Source of the DNA: Pollenia angustigena
Lineage: Eukaryota > Arthropoda > Insecta > Diptera > Polleniidae
Direction: 5' to 3'
Length of the DNA: 64,000 bases
NCBI GenBank assembly: GCA_930367215.1
Contig: OV884057.1
Location: 202,233,621 to 202,297,620 of the forward strand
In this document: positions 1-11,652 of the stretch, piece after piece
Layout of the letters: every line of letters starts with the position of its first letter
Numbering within the stretch: position 1 is the first letter of the stretch
Notes under the pieces: model-generated
What the model saw: only the letters and a program-made list of their open reading frames with translations
Told to the model about the DNA's origin: nothing
The model's database searches: none
Translations under genes and position numbers: made by a program

Positions 1-815
1 GCAGTGCTCCAAATAGGACAGGCATATGTTAATATCGGTCTTATAACGTTTTTAAAGAGAAAATTTTTATTTTTGCAGTTTAGATATGAACGCCTATTTA
101 ACAAAGGCCATAAAGCTCTAAACGATTTAATTGATTTAGAACATAATTCGTTAATATGTCGATTGAAAATCAGTTTTTTAGCCAAAACTACACCGAGATA
201 TTTAGCTTCATTTGCTATATTTATGGTGTTGTTTCCAACAACTAGTTGGCGTCTAGGTAGCCTTTTAGGGGATTTATTAAAAGGAAAAATTATTGCTTGC
301 GTCTTGCCTGGATGACTCTTGATTTTCCATTTATGAAGATATTTCATGCAACTTACGTATCCTTTTTCCATCTTCTTCATCAATGCATTTGTAAGTTTGC
401 TTGAAAAAATTAATGCTGTATCATCAGCGTAGTATGCAATTTTGAAGTTATTTGGAGCCTGAAAGTCAGATGTGTAGATCGCGTAGAGTAATGGCGACAA
501 AACTGATCCTTGAGGCAACCCTGCTGGGATAATTTTTCCTGAGGAAGTTTCATTATTGATGGCAACCATAAAAGTTCTAGAATCTATAAAGTCCGCAATT
601 AATCGACAAAGATATTTAGGTACGTTCGCAGCCAGGAGCTTATATATGAGGCCATTATGCCAGACGGTATCAAAAGCCTTTTCAATATCCAGTAGTATTA
701 GTCCGGTCGATCTCTTATTTTCCCTATTGATTAGTATTTCGTTTTTTATCCGGTTTATTTGATGAGTTGTGCTGTGTTCTTTTCTAAATCCAAATTGTTC
801 TTTAGCGATAACTGA
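1..815 (-). pseudogene. Reverse transcriptase, C-terminal part (element I ORF2)
   Basis: Reading the minus strand gives, in order, FGFRKEHS near 800, an EKAFDTVW-like motif near 670, a GLPQGSVLSP motif near 500 and the catalytic YYADDTAL motif near 430. These are the conserved blocks of a non-LTR reverse transcriptase, which copies the element RNA at a nicked target. Downstream thumb sequence runs to the window edge. The upstream half of the same domain is at 1371-2127, separated by an inserted repeat. The plus-strand open frames here are shadows. Confidence 0.85.
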
Positions 816-1370
816 GTTAGAGCGGGTTTTTTACTTAGAGCTTAAACCAGGATAAATAGTAAGATTTGTTAATCTTATAATAAAATTAATCTAGCCTTAA
901 TCCTCTGTGGCGTTTTTGAGTGAAAGATTAAAGCTTTAAGCATTGCCGTATGAATTGACAATACTTTTATGTATAAGTATGGCAGTTTAAAACAAATACC
1001 AAAAATTGTCATCAAATTACTGTTCTTAACGTGAAAAAGAAGAAGAAAAGGCGAGAATTTTGTATTGTGTTATATAATAATTATATGTTTATAAATACAT
1101 ATTTATTCTTATTGGAGCTTTTTTTTATAATTACTTTTAATTATTTAAGCTTGAGGGTGAAATATTTAATAAAACTTTAAATAAAAAAAAAATAAAAAAT
1201 ATTAAAAATTTGGATTAAAATATTTCCTTTTATAAGCTGTTCGTACTTTTGAAAGTTCTGACGCAAGTTTAAACCACCAACTTTGGGCGTTTAAACTTGG
1301 CAACAAAATGAAATAATCGACTACCCAAAAACGAAAGATTAGTTCTAATTTAATCGCTGATCTTTATGTG
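816..1370. mobile_element. MITE-like insertion splitting the RT domain
   Basis: The RT reading breaks after the SQF codons near 1371 and resumes at QFGFR near 815. The 555 bases between are AT-rich and non-coding. The ends are weakly inverted (AGCGATAACTGAGTTAGA on the left; its approximate complement ending AATCGCT on the right). An internal stretch near 1030 (AAGAAGAAGAAAAGGCGAGA) resembles one near 2425, so two diverged copies of one family sit in this retrotransposon. I could not fix a target-site duplication. Confidence 0.5.
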
Positions 1371-2127
1371 AAAAACTGGCTCTTAGTAGATACAAATTCA
1401 TTTAAACGAGCATAAATAATTTTTTCATAAATTTTTCCTATATTGCTTAGTAGGCTTATAGGTCTATAACTATTGGGATTGTTTTTTGGTTTGTTTGGTT
1501 TGCATATGGCTACTACTTTAGCGTTTTTAAATATTTTCGGGAAGTAGTTTAGTCTTATGCAGCTGTTGAAAATTATAACAAGTAACTTAAGAGTCTTAAC
1601 AGGAAGTTTCTTTAGAAGCAGGTTGGGAACGTTATCAAATCCAGGGGATTTCGAAACTTTCAGTGATGATATTATACTTGCCACTTCATTAAATGTTGTT
1701 AGGTTGACGGATTGCGAGCATATGCCTTCAGATTTAAAGTCGTTTACCATTGAGTTAACTGATTTGTCTATTGAGTGTTTATAATTAATAGTAAGCTTAT
1801 TAGCTTGGGAAAATGTGGTTGCTAGTATTTCAGCTTTTTCGTGATCAGAGGTTACTTTGGTATTTCCAACATTAATATGTGGCACTGTATTTTTGCCTTT
1901 ACCGCGCAATCTTCTGCTTAATTTCCAAATGATTTATCGCCAGGTTTTAATTTAGGCAATAAATTTTCCCATTTTCTGTTACGTTCTTTATTAATGTGTT
2001 CGTCTATTATTTTGCTTAGTAAGTTTACATGCTGTTTGTAAAAGTTTTTCTCATCTACATCAATGGATCTTTGGCTTTTCCGCTTATATCTTCTCCTCAG
2101 TTTTATATACTTCATTATTAAGCACAT
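1371..2127 (-). pseudogene. Reverse transcriptase, N-terminal part (element I ORF2)
   Basis: Two minus-strand frames, 1918-2127 and 1364-1909, read as one protein if a single T is restored near 1930: the first ends ...PGDKSFGN and the next continues with RGKGKNT. The second contains SPGFDNVP, VAICKPNKP and SYRPISLLSNIGKIYEKII, typical of fingers/palm block 1 to 3 of Jockey-type reverse transcriptases. The frame breaks into the insertion at 816-1370. This is a remnant with no coding capacity left. Confidence 0.85.
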
Positions 2128-2955
2128 ATTGATTTTCTTGAACTACCTTAGGTGTTGAAGAATCTCTAGCACTTAAAATGATATTTATTAGTTTTCCTAT
2201 TTCCTGATTAATAACTTCTTTAGAGCCACTTTTTGGGTTTGAGATTAAAGTTAATTTTATTCTATAATTGGCTAATCTGAGAATTAAGTTAATCTAGTAT
2301 CAATTGAATTTGATATTTTTGGGTGGTGGCTTAAACCATGTAGCGCTACCATACAGAGCACAAATAAATGGCAACATTTTTTTGCAAATATCAACTTTCT
2401 ATCAAGCAATATGGATGTTTTCAAAGAAGAAGAAGAAAATGCTCGAATTTAATATTAGCTGCGTTCGTTTACCCCAAAATTTGTACAAATTTGTACTGGA
2501 TTTTACTGAAATGCGTTCGCGTACACAAATTTTCATATTACTCACCTACTGGATTTTACTGGGATTTTACTGGAAAAGTAAACGAACGCACATATTGTTT
2601 ACAAGGTAGAACTTTTTTGCGTTTAAAGAAAAAATATATTACAGAAAATATATACAATGGAAAAATTATATAAAAATGCTAAGCAATGTTTTAAAATGTA
2701 TGTTTTGTTTATATTTTTGCAAGTTCTTTATGTTAAACATGTGTATGTTATTGCATACATATTTTCCTTTATCTTTAATAAAAAAAAGCAAAATGTAAAA
2801 AATTACAATGATGCAAATGTTTTGGTTTTATTATGTTATGACTTTTAAACGTCTAAAATCACTTAAATAGATCTTAATTTGAAAAGTAAGCAGCATTAGT
2901 ATTTAAAGAAGTGCAAAAATGGTTTTTTGCATTCCAGCAATTTTGTGTAGTTTCG
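2128..2955. mobile_element. Composite repeat insertion between endonuclease and RT
   Basis: This non-coding stretch interrupts ORF2 of the retrotransposon. It holds a diverged copy of the family inserted at 816-1370 (shared AAGAAGAAGAAAATGCTCGA-like motif) plus a short perfect-ended palindromic insert at 2460-2590. The rest is AT-rich with no open frame I would defend. Confidence 0.45.
2460..2590. mobile_element. 131-bp MITE with TGCGTTCGTTTAC ends
   Basis: The terminal inverted repeat is TGCGTTCGTTTAC at the left and GTAAACGAACGCA at the right. The interior has short direct repeats of TGGATTTTACTG. I see no convincing target duplication. Superfamily unassigned. Confidence 0.55.
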
Positions 2956-2961
2956 GCAAAT

Positions 2962-3935
2962 TTAGAGAGTAATTTTCATTTTACTCTCATTAGTCCGAAC
3001 ATGCCCGAGATCTTGTGGAACACACCTAATAATATGTAGGGTTATTCTGCTGTCAATGTAATCCATGAAGCTACTCCAATTCGTTGATTTATAATTAAAA
3101 TAATCGCGATTAATTATTGATGTATCTGATCTTTTTATTGTACAGGTTACGGGACGATGGTCAGACGGAATTTCGTAATCCATTGTTGTTATTTCCATAT
3201 TTAGTGCTGTATTGCTAATAATAATATCAACAGTAGACGGGTTGCGATTATGTTGATGCGGATATAAAGTTGGGCTATTGGGGCTATGTGATTGTTGTAG
3301 ATTAGTAAGCATTAACCCTGCGGTGTTATTTTTTTTACAATTCCAGGATGTATGTTTTGCGTTGAAGTCTCCAAAAACTATAAATTCCTTTGCAGGTGGT
3401 GTCATTTTTAATATGTCGGAAGGGAAATTATTAGTATAACGCGCTGAGTAAGCAGACGAGATAACAATAGGCCTGTTGTTGATTATAATTTCTACAGAAA
3501 TATTTTCAATTGATTTTGTGCTGTATATGTTGATGTTCTTATGTTTAATTGTTTTATGAATTAACAGAACAACGCCCCCTCCTCTCGCATCTGATCTGTC
3601 ATTTCTATGAATCCAGTAATTTTTAAGAAAAGGTTTATGGTTTTCCGTGAGAAATGTTTCGTTTAGGGAAGCAACTTTATGTGTAGTTTATAGAACACGA
3701 GCGCCTTACTCGTCCGTTCAGCTTACATTTAAAACAAAAACAAAATTTCGAAATTTTGTTTTTGTTTTAAATGTAAGTTGAACGGACGAGTAAGGCGCTC
3801 GTGTTCTATAAACACCACATTAATTTTTTCCCTTTCAAGTAATAATTCTAGTTGTTTTATTTTCGAAAAGCTTGAGATCCTTACATTTATGTGTAATATT
3901 TTAAATTGGTTGGAGTTAGAATAGTCCATGAGCAT
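2962..3935 (-). pseudogene. AP endonuclease domain (element I ORF2 N-terminus)
   Basis: The minus strand begins near 3935 with FKILHINVR, the usual first motif of an APE-type endonuclease, overlapping the 3' end of ORF1 by about 20 bases. It is broken by a foldback at 3686-3813. It resumes with DARGGGVVLL, then VFGDFNAKHTSWN and finally YEIPSDHRPVT, which carry the catalytic Asp/Asn and Asp-His residues of the family. The domain nicks the DNA target during retrotransposition. The frame is interrupted and does not reach the RT, so it is a relic. Confidence 0.85.
3686..3813. mobile_element. 128-bp foldback (near-perfect palindrome)
   Basis: Two arms of about 62 bases are near-perfect reverse complements around the centre AAAATTTCGAAATTTT. 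The arms start GTTTATAGAACACGAGCGCC. The foldback interrupts the endonuclease frame of the retrotransposon, so it inserted later. A related single arm (TTTGTTTTTGTTTTAGATGT and following) lies at about 16284-16330. No target duplication is evident. Confidence 0.75.
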
Positions 3936-5103
3936 ATTTAACCATTGACATTACTACTTTAATTTGCTGCACTTTTGATGTGCATCTTTGCAAATCGTCC
4001 ATTGCAGTAGTGAATATTTCAAAGAGTTCATCAATACAAAAAAGATAAGAACCATTTTTAACCTGACTTGCAAAGCGTACGTTATTATTACTCCTGTTAT
4101 TGCTGCTGTTATGGTTTGCGTTGCCAAGAGGTGGAAACTCAGTAGCGGTAAATTGAATGGAGTTATCCACTTGTTGTCTGTGGTTCCTGTTGAATTTGCG
4201 TGTCACTCTAGATCTTGTTTCTAGGTAAAGTGATCGAAAAGGACAATTAATATCATTTGCAGCATGATCTGTTCTGTCTTTGCCATGTTTTTTGCAGTTA
4301 AAACATGTAAAAACTGTAGGGCGTTTTTCACTTACATTAAACGGATAAGCATCCGTATGATGCGATTCGGCACATATCATGCATGCAGTACTACGATGGC
4401 AGTATTCCCCGCCGTGTCCATACATTAAGCATTTCCAGCATTGTGTTGGTTTTTCTCCGTTTTTGGGTTTATATTTTTTCCAAGTAATAAATATATTGGC
4501 AATTGTTCTCACGTTTTTAAGTGAGGTTGGGTTGAATGTTTTGCGACAGAACTGGACTTTGTATACTGCATTGTTGATGGAGCTGTATTTTGTAGGTATT
4601 TCCGTTACAGTAGATGGAGACATATTTTAACTTATCAGTTCTTTTTTGATATCTTCAGCGTCAATGCGAGGAAGGTCGTGTAGAAACGTGGTATATAACC
4701 TATTGTCCTTAGAGTTATACGAGTGAAACTCTACTTGGTTTTCTTTTAAAACTTGATTGCAAGCATCGTATTGCGTCTGATTAGGAGTAACAATTTTGGT
4801 GCCGATGGTGGTCCGTTTATAAATGCATTCTTTACCTACTACGTTTCCAAGTAGCTTTCGGATTTCCGTGATAGGTGTGTTGGCTTCTGCAACAATTGGT
4901 GGAGGTTTTCGTACCTTAACCTCTATGATATCTGACGCCGGGGCGGCAGTGGCCATAGCATTATGATCAGCAAGAAGACTAAACCTGTTGCTTGAAGTAC
5001 TCGGTATGTTAGGGTTAATATAACCAGTTGAAATATGCTGTTTCATCTTTTTCTTTGAAATAATTTTTCTATTTAAAAATGAGAGCTTGGCCACATGGGC
5101 CAT
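3916..5103 (-). pseudogene. ORF1 gag-like nucleic-acid-binding protein (element I)
   Basis: A minus-strand frame of about 395 codons runs 5103 to 3916 with one in-frame TAA at 4627-4629. The C-terminal half carries zinc knuckles: CWKCLMYGHGGEYC fits CX2CX4HX4C, followed by imperfect CMIC...H and CFNCKKHGKDRTDH motifs. This is the pattern of ORF1 proteins of Jockey and I elements, which coat the RNA. The Asn/Ser-rich tail reads TEFPPLGNANHNSS. Its end overlaps the ORF2 start slightly. Only the nonsense codon prevents a full ORF1. Confidence 0.85.
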
Positions 5104-5209
5104 TTCAGCTTTGCTGACTTTTTTGATTTTTTTATATTTTGTAAAGTTTTGTCTACTGCTAGCACGAGTTCCAGAAAGAACAAAATATTCAATTACAAAA
5201 ACAAAATAG

Positions 5210-5603
5210 CAATTGAAGCACAGCCGCGAATAACGTTTTAAGTTACAAAATAATAATTTTTCAGGAGAGCAAAAAAACGTTTTTTGACAAGCAGCATTAT
5301 TTGTTTTAAAAATTTTTTTTTTCTATTATTTAAAATAGTGGTAATAAAAACTTTAATGCAAAAGGCTTTTAAAACATTATTCCGCACTGCAAAACCATTT
5401 CGGTTTCATCATTATGTTAGTAACTTGCAATGTTCTTCCACTGGCTGACACTTTGTACGCCATTTTGAAGTCGTTAAGGTGCATAGTTTTGGTTGATTTG
5501 ATGTTTAAACTGTGTAAGAGAGTAAAGTCAACGTTTATCTGCAAAAAAACAGTTTTTGCAAAATGTGGCGTTTACAACGTTTTTCGCGGCTGTGCTTCAA
5601 TTG
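5210..5603. mobile_element. 394-bp TIR element, ends CAATTGAAGCACAGCCGCGA
   Basis: The left end CAATTGAAGCACAGCCGCGA is matched by TCGCGGCTGTGCTTCAATTG at the right end. The interior contains ACGTTTTTTGACAAGC and is non-coding. Target duplication not resolved; superfamily unassigned. Confidence 0.65.
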
Positions 5604-5621
5604 TTTTAACAGTATGTATAT

Positions 5622-7500
5622 TAGCGTGGCCGTTAGTTGTATGGAGAACTTTTTTTTTTTGATTTCTTATATTCTCCCCCGCCAAATCGGTTCAGTTTTA
5701 TGTAAAAAAAAATACAAAAAAATTTCGTAGCGATAAGTTGTGTTTTAGGGGGGGCGTCGGCCCCTCAAAGTTTGCCATCAAGCCATTTATTCAAATGTAA
5801 TTTGTTTGCATATGACTATCTCTTAAAAACAACATTTTACAAGAACATGGTATATGGCAATATTTTAGCTCTTCTAGTCAACAACATTAGCCTCGAAGAA
5901 AGTTTTTTGCTAAAATTAATATTTAAGAAAATAATTAAGAAAATAACAACAAAATTCCAAACATTTTATATACGTTTTATATATTTTTAATTAGGCTTAA
6001 GTTCATGAAATTTAATTTTTTTTTTTTTTTTTTAAAGGAAGAAACATGTAAAATCAATTAAGATGGATAATCATTCAGGAAAGCAAATTTCGATCTACCA
6101 AATGTTAAAATACAATTTGGTTTAAGGATTGATGTTTGACTAGTGACGTCAGCAGTCGTCGATGGCTGCGAGTGTAAGACGGCAAATCCATCTGAGGAGA
6201 TCGAGTGGTTGCGATCGAAACATGTCATGGTAACCTGCCGGCCAGGGTTCGAGCCCGAGCCACGTCAAGAATGAAAGATTATCAATAACAATTTTAATTA
6301 ATTTTCATGTTGTAAAATTCCTTTCTTCACAAAAATAATTTAATAAAAAAAAAAAAAAAAAAAAAAAATTAAATTTCATGAACTTAAGCCTAATTAAAAA
6401 TATTAAAAATTTGGATTAAAAACCATAAATAGTTCAACAAAATAACCACAATACTAATTATTGTTAAAGCTAAGGCACGAGCTCTATGTGTACATTTGTC
6501 CTTCAAGTTGTGCTGAAAAAGGTCAACAGAAAAGAGAAGGACAAAGTGAAAAAACAAAAAATGTACTTGGACTTCAAGAAAAATTCTTGACGAAAGTACG
6601 AAAAAAACAGAAGTAAAGGAAAAAACATGTAAAATCAATTAAGATGGATAATCATTCAGGAAAGCAAATTTCGATCTACCAAATGTTAAAATACAATTTG
6701 GTTTAAGGATTGATGTTTGACTAGTGACGTCAGCAGTCGTCGATGGCTGCGAGTGTAAGACGGCAAATCCATCTGAGGAGATCGAGTGGTTGCGATCGAA
6801 ACATGTCATGGTAACCTGCCGGCCAGGGTTCGAGCCCGAGCCACGTCAAGAATGAAAGATTATCAATAACAATTTTAATTAATTTTCATGTTGTAAAATT
6901 CCTTTCTTCACAAAAATAATTTAATAAAAAAAAAAAAAAAAAAAATTAAATTTCATGAACTTAAGCCTAATTAAAAATATTAAAAATTTGGATTAAAAAC
7001 CATAAATAGTTCAACAAAATAACCACAATACTAATTATTGTTAAAGCTAAGGCACGAGCTCTATGTGTACATTTGTCCTTCAAGTTGTGCTGAAAAAGGT
7101 CAACAGAAAAGAGAAGGACAAAGTGAAAAAACAAAAAATGTACTTGGACTTCAAGAAAAATTCTTGACGAAAGTACGAAAAAAACAGAAGTAAAGGAAAA
7201 AACATGTAAAATCAATTAAGATGGATAATCATTCAGGAAAGCAAATTTCGATCTACCAAATGTTAAAATACAATTTGGTTTAAGGATTGATGTTTGACTA
7301 GTGACGTCAGCAGTCGTCGATGGCTGCGAGTGTAAGACGGCAAATCCATCTGAGGAGATCGAGTGGTTGCGATCGAAACATGTCATGGTAACCTGCCGGC
7401 CAGGGTTCGAGCCCGAGCCACGTCAAGAATGAAAGATTATCAATAACAATTTTAATTAATTTTCATGTTGTAAAATTCCTTTCTTCACAAAAATAATTTA

Positions 7501-7544
<44 letters not shown>

Positions 7545-8497
7545 TGAACTTAAGCCTAATTAAAAATATTAAAAATTTGGATTAAAAACCATAAATAGTT
7601 CAACAAAATAACCACAATACTAATTACGTTTTATATATATAAAAGAGGGATTTAATGTCAAGTGAACTAATTTTGAAATCGAAATCTTTCGATTTGGATG
7701 AAATTTGCACCACCGTTAGTCCCATTGAATAGTAGTTCAGACACAAATTTTCAACAAGATCGGTCAAAAAGTTTCTGAGTTTGGGAGGGTCAAAGTTTGA
7801 AATTTTGGCCATACAGGTGTTCTTTCACATCCATGTAACTTATTACCAATTGGGGTTAGCAAAATTTGTCTCAAGCAGCTTAGATAGCTATTTAATCAAT
7901 CTTTTTAAAAAAAATTTTTTGGTTTTTTTAAAAAATTTTTTAACATATTTTTTTTATATTTAAAACTTTTTTTTTTTTTTTTTTTGCCAAGTTGTAAATT
8001 TAAAAAAAAAATTTTAAAAAATTCAAAAAACAAAAAAAATTTTTTTTTTAAAGATTGATCAAATAGCTATCTAAGCTGCGATTTCATCCAAATCGAAAGA
8101 CATCGATTTCAAAATTAGTTCACTTGACATTAAATCCCTCTTTTATATATATAAAACGTATATAAAATGTTTGGAATTTTGTTGTTATTTTCTTAATTAT
8201 TTTCTTAAATATTAATTTTAGCAAAAAACTTTCTTCGAGGCTAATGTTGTTGACTAGAAGAGCTAAAATATTGCCATATATCATGTTCTTGTAAAATGTT
8301 GTTTTTAAGAGATAGTCATATGCAAAAAAATTACATTTGAATAAATGGCTTGATGGCAAACTTTGAGGGGCGGACGCCCCCCCTTAAACACAACTTATCG
8401 CTACGAAATTTTTTTGTATTTTTTTTTACATAAAACTGAACCGATTTGGGGGGGGAGAATATAAGAAATCAAAAAAAAGAAAATAACGGCCACCCTA
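5622..8497. mobile_element. hAT-type long-inverted-repeat element with 8-bp TSD
   Basis: The ends are TAGCGTGGCCGTTA and TAACGGCCACCCTA, flanked on both sides by ATGTATAT (5614-5621 and 8498-8505). An 8-bp TSD with a TA(G)GG-like end fits hAT. The inverted arms extend inward for several hundred bases (for example the GGTTCAGTTTTATGTAAAAA stretch and its complement near 8430) and continue past the internal trimer to a T/A-rich loop at about 7880-8080. No transposase is visible. The block at 5985-7625 is a later insertion. Confidence 0.8.
5985..7625 (+). repeat. Tandem trimer of a 577-589-bp tRNA-like repeat, 13-bp TSD
   Basis: A 577-bp unit is repeated (marker TTTCATGAAC at 6374, 6951 and 7540; the last spacing is longer only by poly-A length). 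Each unit carries a Pol III B-box-like GGGTTCGAGCCC (first copy about 6245-6256) with an A-box-like GATCGAGTGGTTGCG about 45 bases upstream, and ends in a poly-A run. The whole block is flanked by ACGTTTTATATAT at 5972-5984 and 7626-7638. A 13-bp duplication points to retroposition. A diverged copy is at 63300-64000. Identical small minus-strand frames in each unit are shadows. Confidence 0.7.
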
Positions 8498-8505
8498 ATG
8501 TATAT

Positions 8506-8741
8506 GTTAATATGTGTGTGTTTATTTTTTTTCTTTATGCGCTTTTATTAGTAACACGACCGTTCGGTTAGAGAGTGAGAAGTGAACCTTATATGTACGA
8601 AAAATGTCGTAGAAATGTCAAGAAATTCTTTCGTGCAATATACATAAGTACACTCAAAAAAACAAACAAAATCCATGGTTCTTTGCGAAAGAAACTTTCG
8701 TAGCTACTTTTTTTGTACTATTAACAAAACTTTCTTATATA
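8506..8741. other. Non-genic spacer with left end of the outer 15-kb TIR element
   Basis: AT-rich sequence with no gene. The motif CACTCAAAAAAACAA beginning at 8651 after TA is taken as the left terminus of the outer element (see 8651-23987). Confidence 0.5.
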
Positions 8742-9226
8742 GGGTGTGTGTGAAACGGTAGCAAAGTACTCATGGAAGTAAAATTTTTACACTATTGAGG
8801 TGAATAAAATTCCACTAGCCCTAGGGGCTAGTATAAATTTTGACATTAGTGTAGAAATTTTTGATAACCACAAAATTATTTGTTTTCATCAAATTTGTTT
8901 AAACAAAATTAAACCAGGTCCAGCGGCAAAAAGAATTATACAAGATGTAAGTAAGTATTTAAATATGTATAAGCTTTTTTGCCCACACTTTTTGTCAAAT
9001 CAAATAGTTGGGACGATCTCATTTTCAATAGAATTGAAATGATTATTGGTAAACGTTTCTTTAATTTATTCATTTTCACAAAACTATTAGTAATTGTTTT
9101 TTTCTTTACGTCAAAATTTTACGTTGTCAAAAATGTTACAATTTCACACAGCACAAATATGAAAATTTTCTACCACAAACAAATTTCATTTCACCATAGA
9201 ACTTTGCTACCGTTTCACACACACCC
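8742..9226. mobile_element. 485-bp MITE, ends GGGTGTGTGTGAAACGGTAG
   Basis: The left terminus GGGTGTGTGTGAAACGGTAG has its exact complement CTACCGTTTCACACACACCC at the right. ATA flanks both sides, a 3-bp duplication as in PIF/Harbinger-type MITEs. Open frames inside are chance. Confidence 0.7.
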
Positions 9227-9515
9227 ATAATACGAAAAAAAGTTTACTTTAGAATTTTTTATTTTAACGAAATTAATGTATTCTTTCGTAGTCCTATTTT
9301 TTGTAAATTTTACAATATTTTTAATGTTTTACAAAATAACTTCCGTGAAATACGTGATGTGTGCTGTTTTATTTAACGAAACTAAAAAAAATATATTGTA
9401 GCAAATTTATTTTACGAAATAATTTGGTTAGGAAATTTGTTTTTATAATATTAAGCACGATTTTAAATTATATTTTTTATCGTTTTTATTTTATAAAAAA
9501 ATATTTTAACAAAAC
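9227..9515. other. AT-rich spacer, no gene seen
   Basis: Contains repeats of TTTCGTA and TTTTACAAAA, which match the interior of the outer TIR element. No coding signal. Confidence 0.4.
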
Positions 9516-11172
9516 CCCAACAAACACGAAGTCAAACCTTTGATATGAAATGACTTTATCATTTGACATAAAACACGATTCTCAAACGTTTTTCAATTGA
9601 AAATAAACATTTGATATCAAATGTTAAATTAAAATCAAAAATAAACTTGGCAATACTAAAGCGAAAAATTAATGTAATCATTAAAAATGACGATTAAAGC
9701 TACATTTTTTACTTTGTGGTTACATGGGTTTTACTATTAAATATAAATTTTAATATAAAGTGAACAGCTTATTTCTTGTGAAAAATAAAAATTATTTGTG
9801 AGTAATTACTAGGGTATTCATTCGGTTAACCGATTAATTACTACCCGATTAACTGATCGGTTAATTTAAAATTGGCTTTTTTCGATTAACGATTAAACCG
9901 GTTAATTTCAGTCGATTAACCGATTAACCGAAGTAACAAAATTTTAAATTTTTTTGTAGTATTTTTACATATATTTTTGTGTTTTACAAAAATGTATTTG
10001 TATAGTAAAATATTTTTTCCTTCTTGCAATACATTCTTTAAATACAGTACAAGATAAGAATATGTTCGGTGCTGAGCTTTGCCAGGATGAGTCTGATGAT
10101 GAACTGACAATAAAATAAACTCTCGATTGTAACACAAACAATCTTTTAACAGAATTCGGTTAATTAATTAACCGAAGCAATTAGAAGTGTTTAAAATTTT
10201 TAAAATTAAAACTGAATTCTAATTATGTCATAATGGAGGATTTTAAATGTTTAGAGAAATACTGGAAAAGAATTGAGAAATAAGATAAGCTGCATTAAGG
10301 ATTGCTTTCGAGATCTCCCTTTCATTCGTGAATATATGTACTTCTATGCAAAGTTTATGTTTCTAGATAAAAAAAACAACCAGTTGAAAAACAAAAAAGT
10401 ACCAAAAAGTAATTCTCATCCGCTCACGACATTCCATGTTAAATTATTTTTATAGGTGCAATATTAATGAAAATTGAAAAAATTACTAGTTAACGAACAA
10501 AAAGTACCAAAAAGACACCTCATACAGACTCTCATTCACTGAGGACCTTGCTTGTCTGAGGACCTTAGGTCCAATACTAACCGAAATTCAAAAAAAAAAA
10601 AAAAAAATGCAAGTTAAATAACAAAATAGTACCAAAAAATTCTTATCCACTCAGGACGCTTTATAGGTAAATTATCAACTTTAGTTAAAGAAAGTACCAT
10701 TGTAAAACAAAAATCTAAGGAAAGGAATTTAGTTTCCCGTATTCCCCCTTTTTAGTACTTTTTCCTCCCCATTAAAGTATTAGAAATTGCAATATTGCAT
10801 TGGGAGCCAGACAATTAACGTTCGAATTTCGAAAAAGTACCGAATTCGTATTTGGATTTTTTAGATTAGTTTCGAATGTGATATTAACTTTATTTATATG
10901 TTTATTGGTTTAAAAAATAGATGGGGTGACAAAAAATTTCCCAAATTACAGGTTTCACCCGTTTACTCCCTAAAAAGGCCGAAATTCTAAAAAGTACCAG
11001 ACGCCTGTCCGCTTATTTTTCTAAAGAGCAACGATAGGTATTACATTTTTCAATTTGAAAATAATTTCCCCTTTTTGTTGAGAACGCTATGATTTTTCAA
11101 ATCATTATCAAACGTTTGTCGTTTGATTTCAAATCATTTTCAATTTGAAAACAAACCTCCGTGTTTGTTGGG
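9516..11172. mobile_element. TIR element with CCCAACAAACACG ends
   Basis: CCCAACAAACACG at the left pairs with CGTGTTTGTTGGG at the right. Both sub-termini carry TTTCAATT(T)GAAAA and ATCAAACGTTT motifs. Inside are a hAT-like remnant beginning AGGGTATTCATTCGGTTAAC at 9811 and a piece of the Helitron-borne repeat at about 10260-11060. No target duplication was found, so class is unknown. Confidence 0.55.
10260..11060. repeat. Diverged fragment of the 44.4-48.9 kb Helitron repeat family
   Basis: The phrases AAAAAGTACCAAAAAG, TAGGTCCAATACTAAC, ATTCTCATCC and CCCCATTAAAGTAT recur in the order seen in the Helitron minisatellite at 45.8-48.4 kb. About three degenerate ~117-base units are followed by the unique flank (TTCGAATTTCGAAAAAGTAC). 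The copy is older and truncated; neither Helitron terminus is seen. Confidence 0.7.
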
Positions 11173-11388
11173 AAATTATAAATAAAATTATGTGAAAATA
11201 ATAAAGCTTCGTTCCAGGGCTGCCAGATTTGACGATTTATAGTAATTTTGACAATTTTTTGTTCCGGAATTAGCAAAGTGCCGATTTGATGATTTTTTTC
11301 TTAAAAGTGCCGATTTTTTCTGTCTCCAAAGTCTGAATAAAACATTAAATTTTCTGACAAGTTCGTTTTTAAATCTTGGAATGTTAAT

Positions 11389-11652
11389 CAGCCGTACCTT
11401 AAAAATAGCGGAAGACGGAACGTTTTCTTTAGCTTAGCTTAGCTTTTACGCTGATATGCCATACCGAAGCAAGATCGAAAACGTTGTGTCACGAACAGAA
11501 GTGATAGCATTATTGTTTTATAAATAAGTTAACAATAGCGGCAAACTTCACTATTAAACGAGCTGTCAAAATCAGTTTTCCAAATTGCAAAGGTTGAGGC
11601 CGCTCTATTCAAAAACTAGAAAACGCGTGCCGCTTTTGTTTAGGTACGGCTG
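11389..11652. mobile_element. 264-bp MITE, ends CAGCCGTACCT
   Basis: CAGCCGTACCTTAAAAATAG at the left is matched imperfectly by AGGTACGGCTG at the right. TAAT flanks both ends. It is nested in the hAT element. Confidence 0.6.

Larger units (their letters stand above)
1..5160 (-). mobile_element. Jockey-type non-LTR retrotransposon, degenerate, 3' end outside window
   Basis: On the minus strand the parts occur in the order ORF1 (gag-like, CCHC knuckles), AP endonuclease, reverse transcriptase, which is the layout of Jockey-superfamily non-LTR elements. No RNase H is visible before the window edge. The element is dead: ORF1 has a nonsense codon, ORF2 has a one-base deletion near 1930, and at least three foreign insertions interrupt it (about 816-1370, 2128-2955 and 3686-3813). 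The 5' limit near 5160 is approximate. It lies antisense to ABCC10 and in the same orientation as TTC7, within the last TTC7 intron seen here. Confidence 0.85.

Noticed and set aside
6199..6262. tRNA gene
   Set aside because: A/B-box-like motifs are present in three tandem copies but no cloverleaf closes, so it is treated as a SINE-like promoter.
6390..7215. Two identical 82-codon minus-strand frames
   Set aside because: They are the same non-coding repeat unit read twice; the third unit is truncated and the frame crosses unit boundaries.
9811..10190. A complete hAT starting AGGGTATTCATTCGGTTAAC
   Set aside because: The left end is convincing, but the right partner could be near 10180 or near 23050, and no TSD supports either; mentioned only within the larger element.
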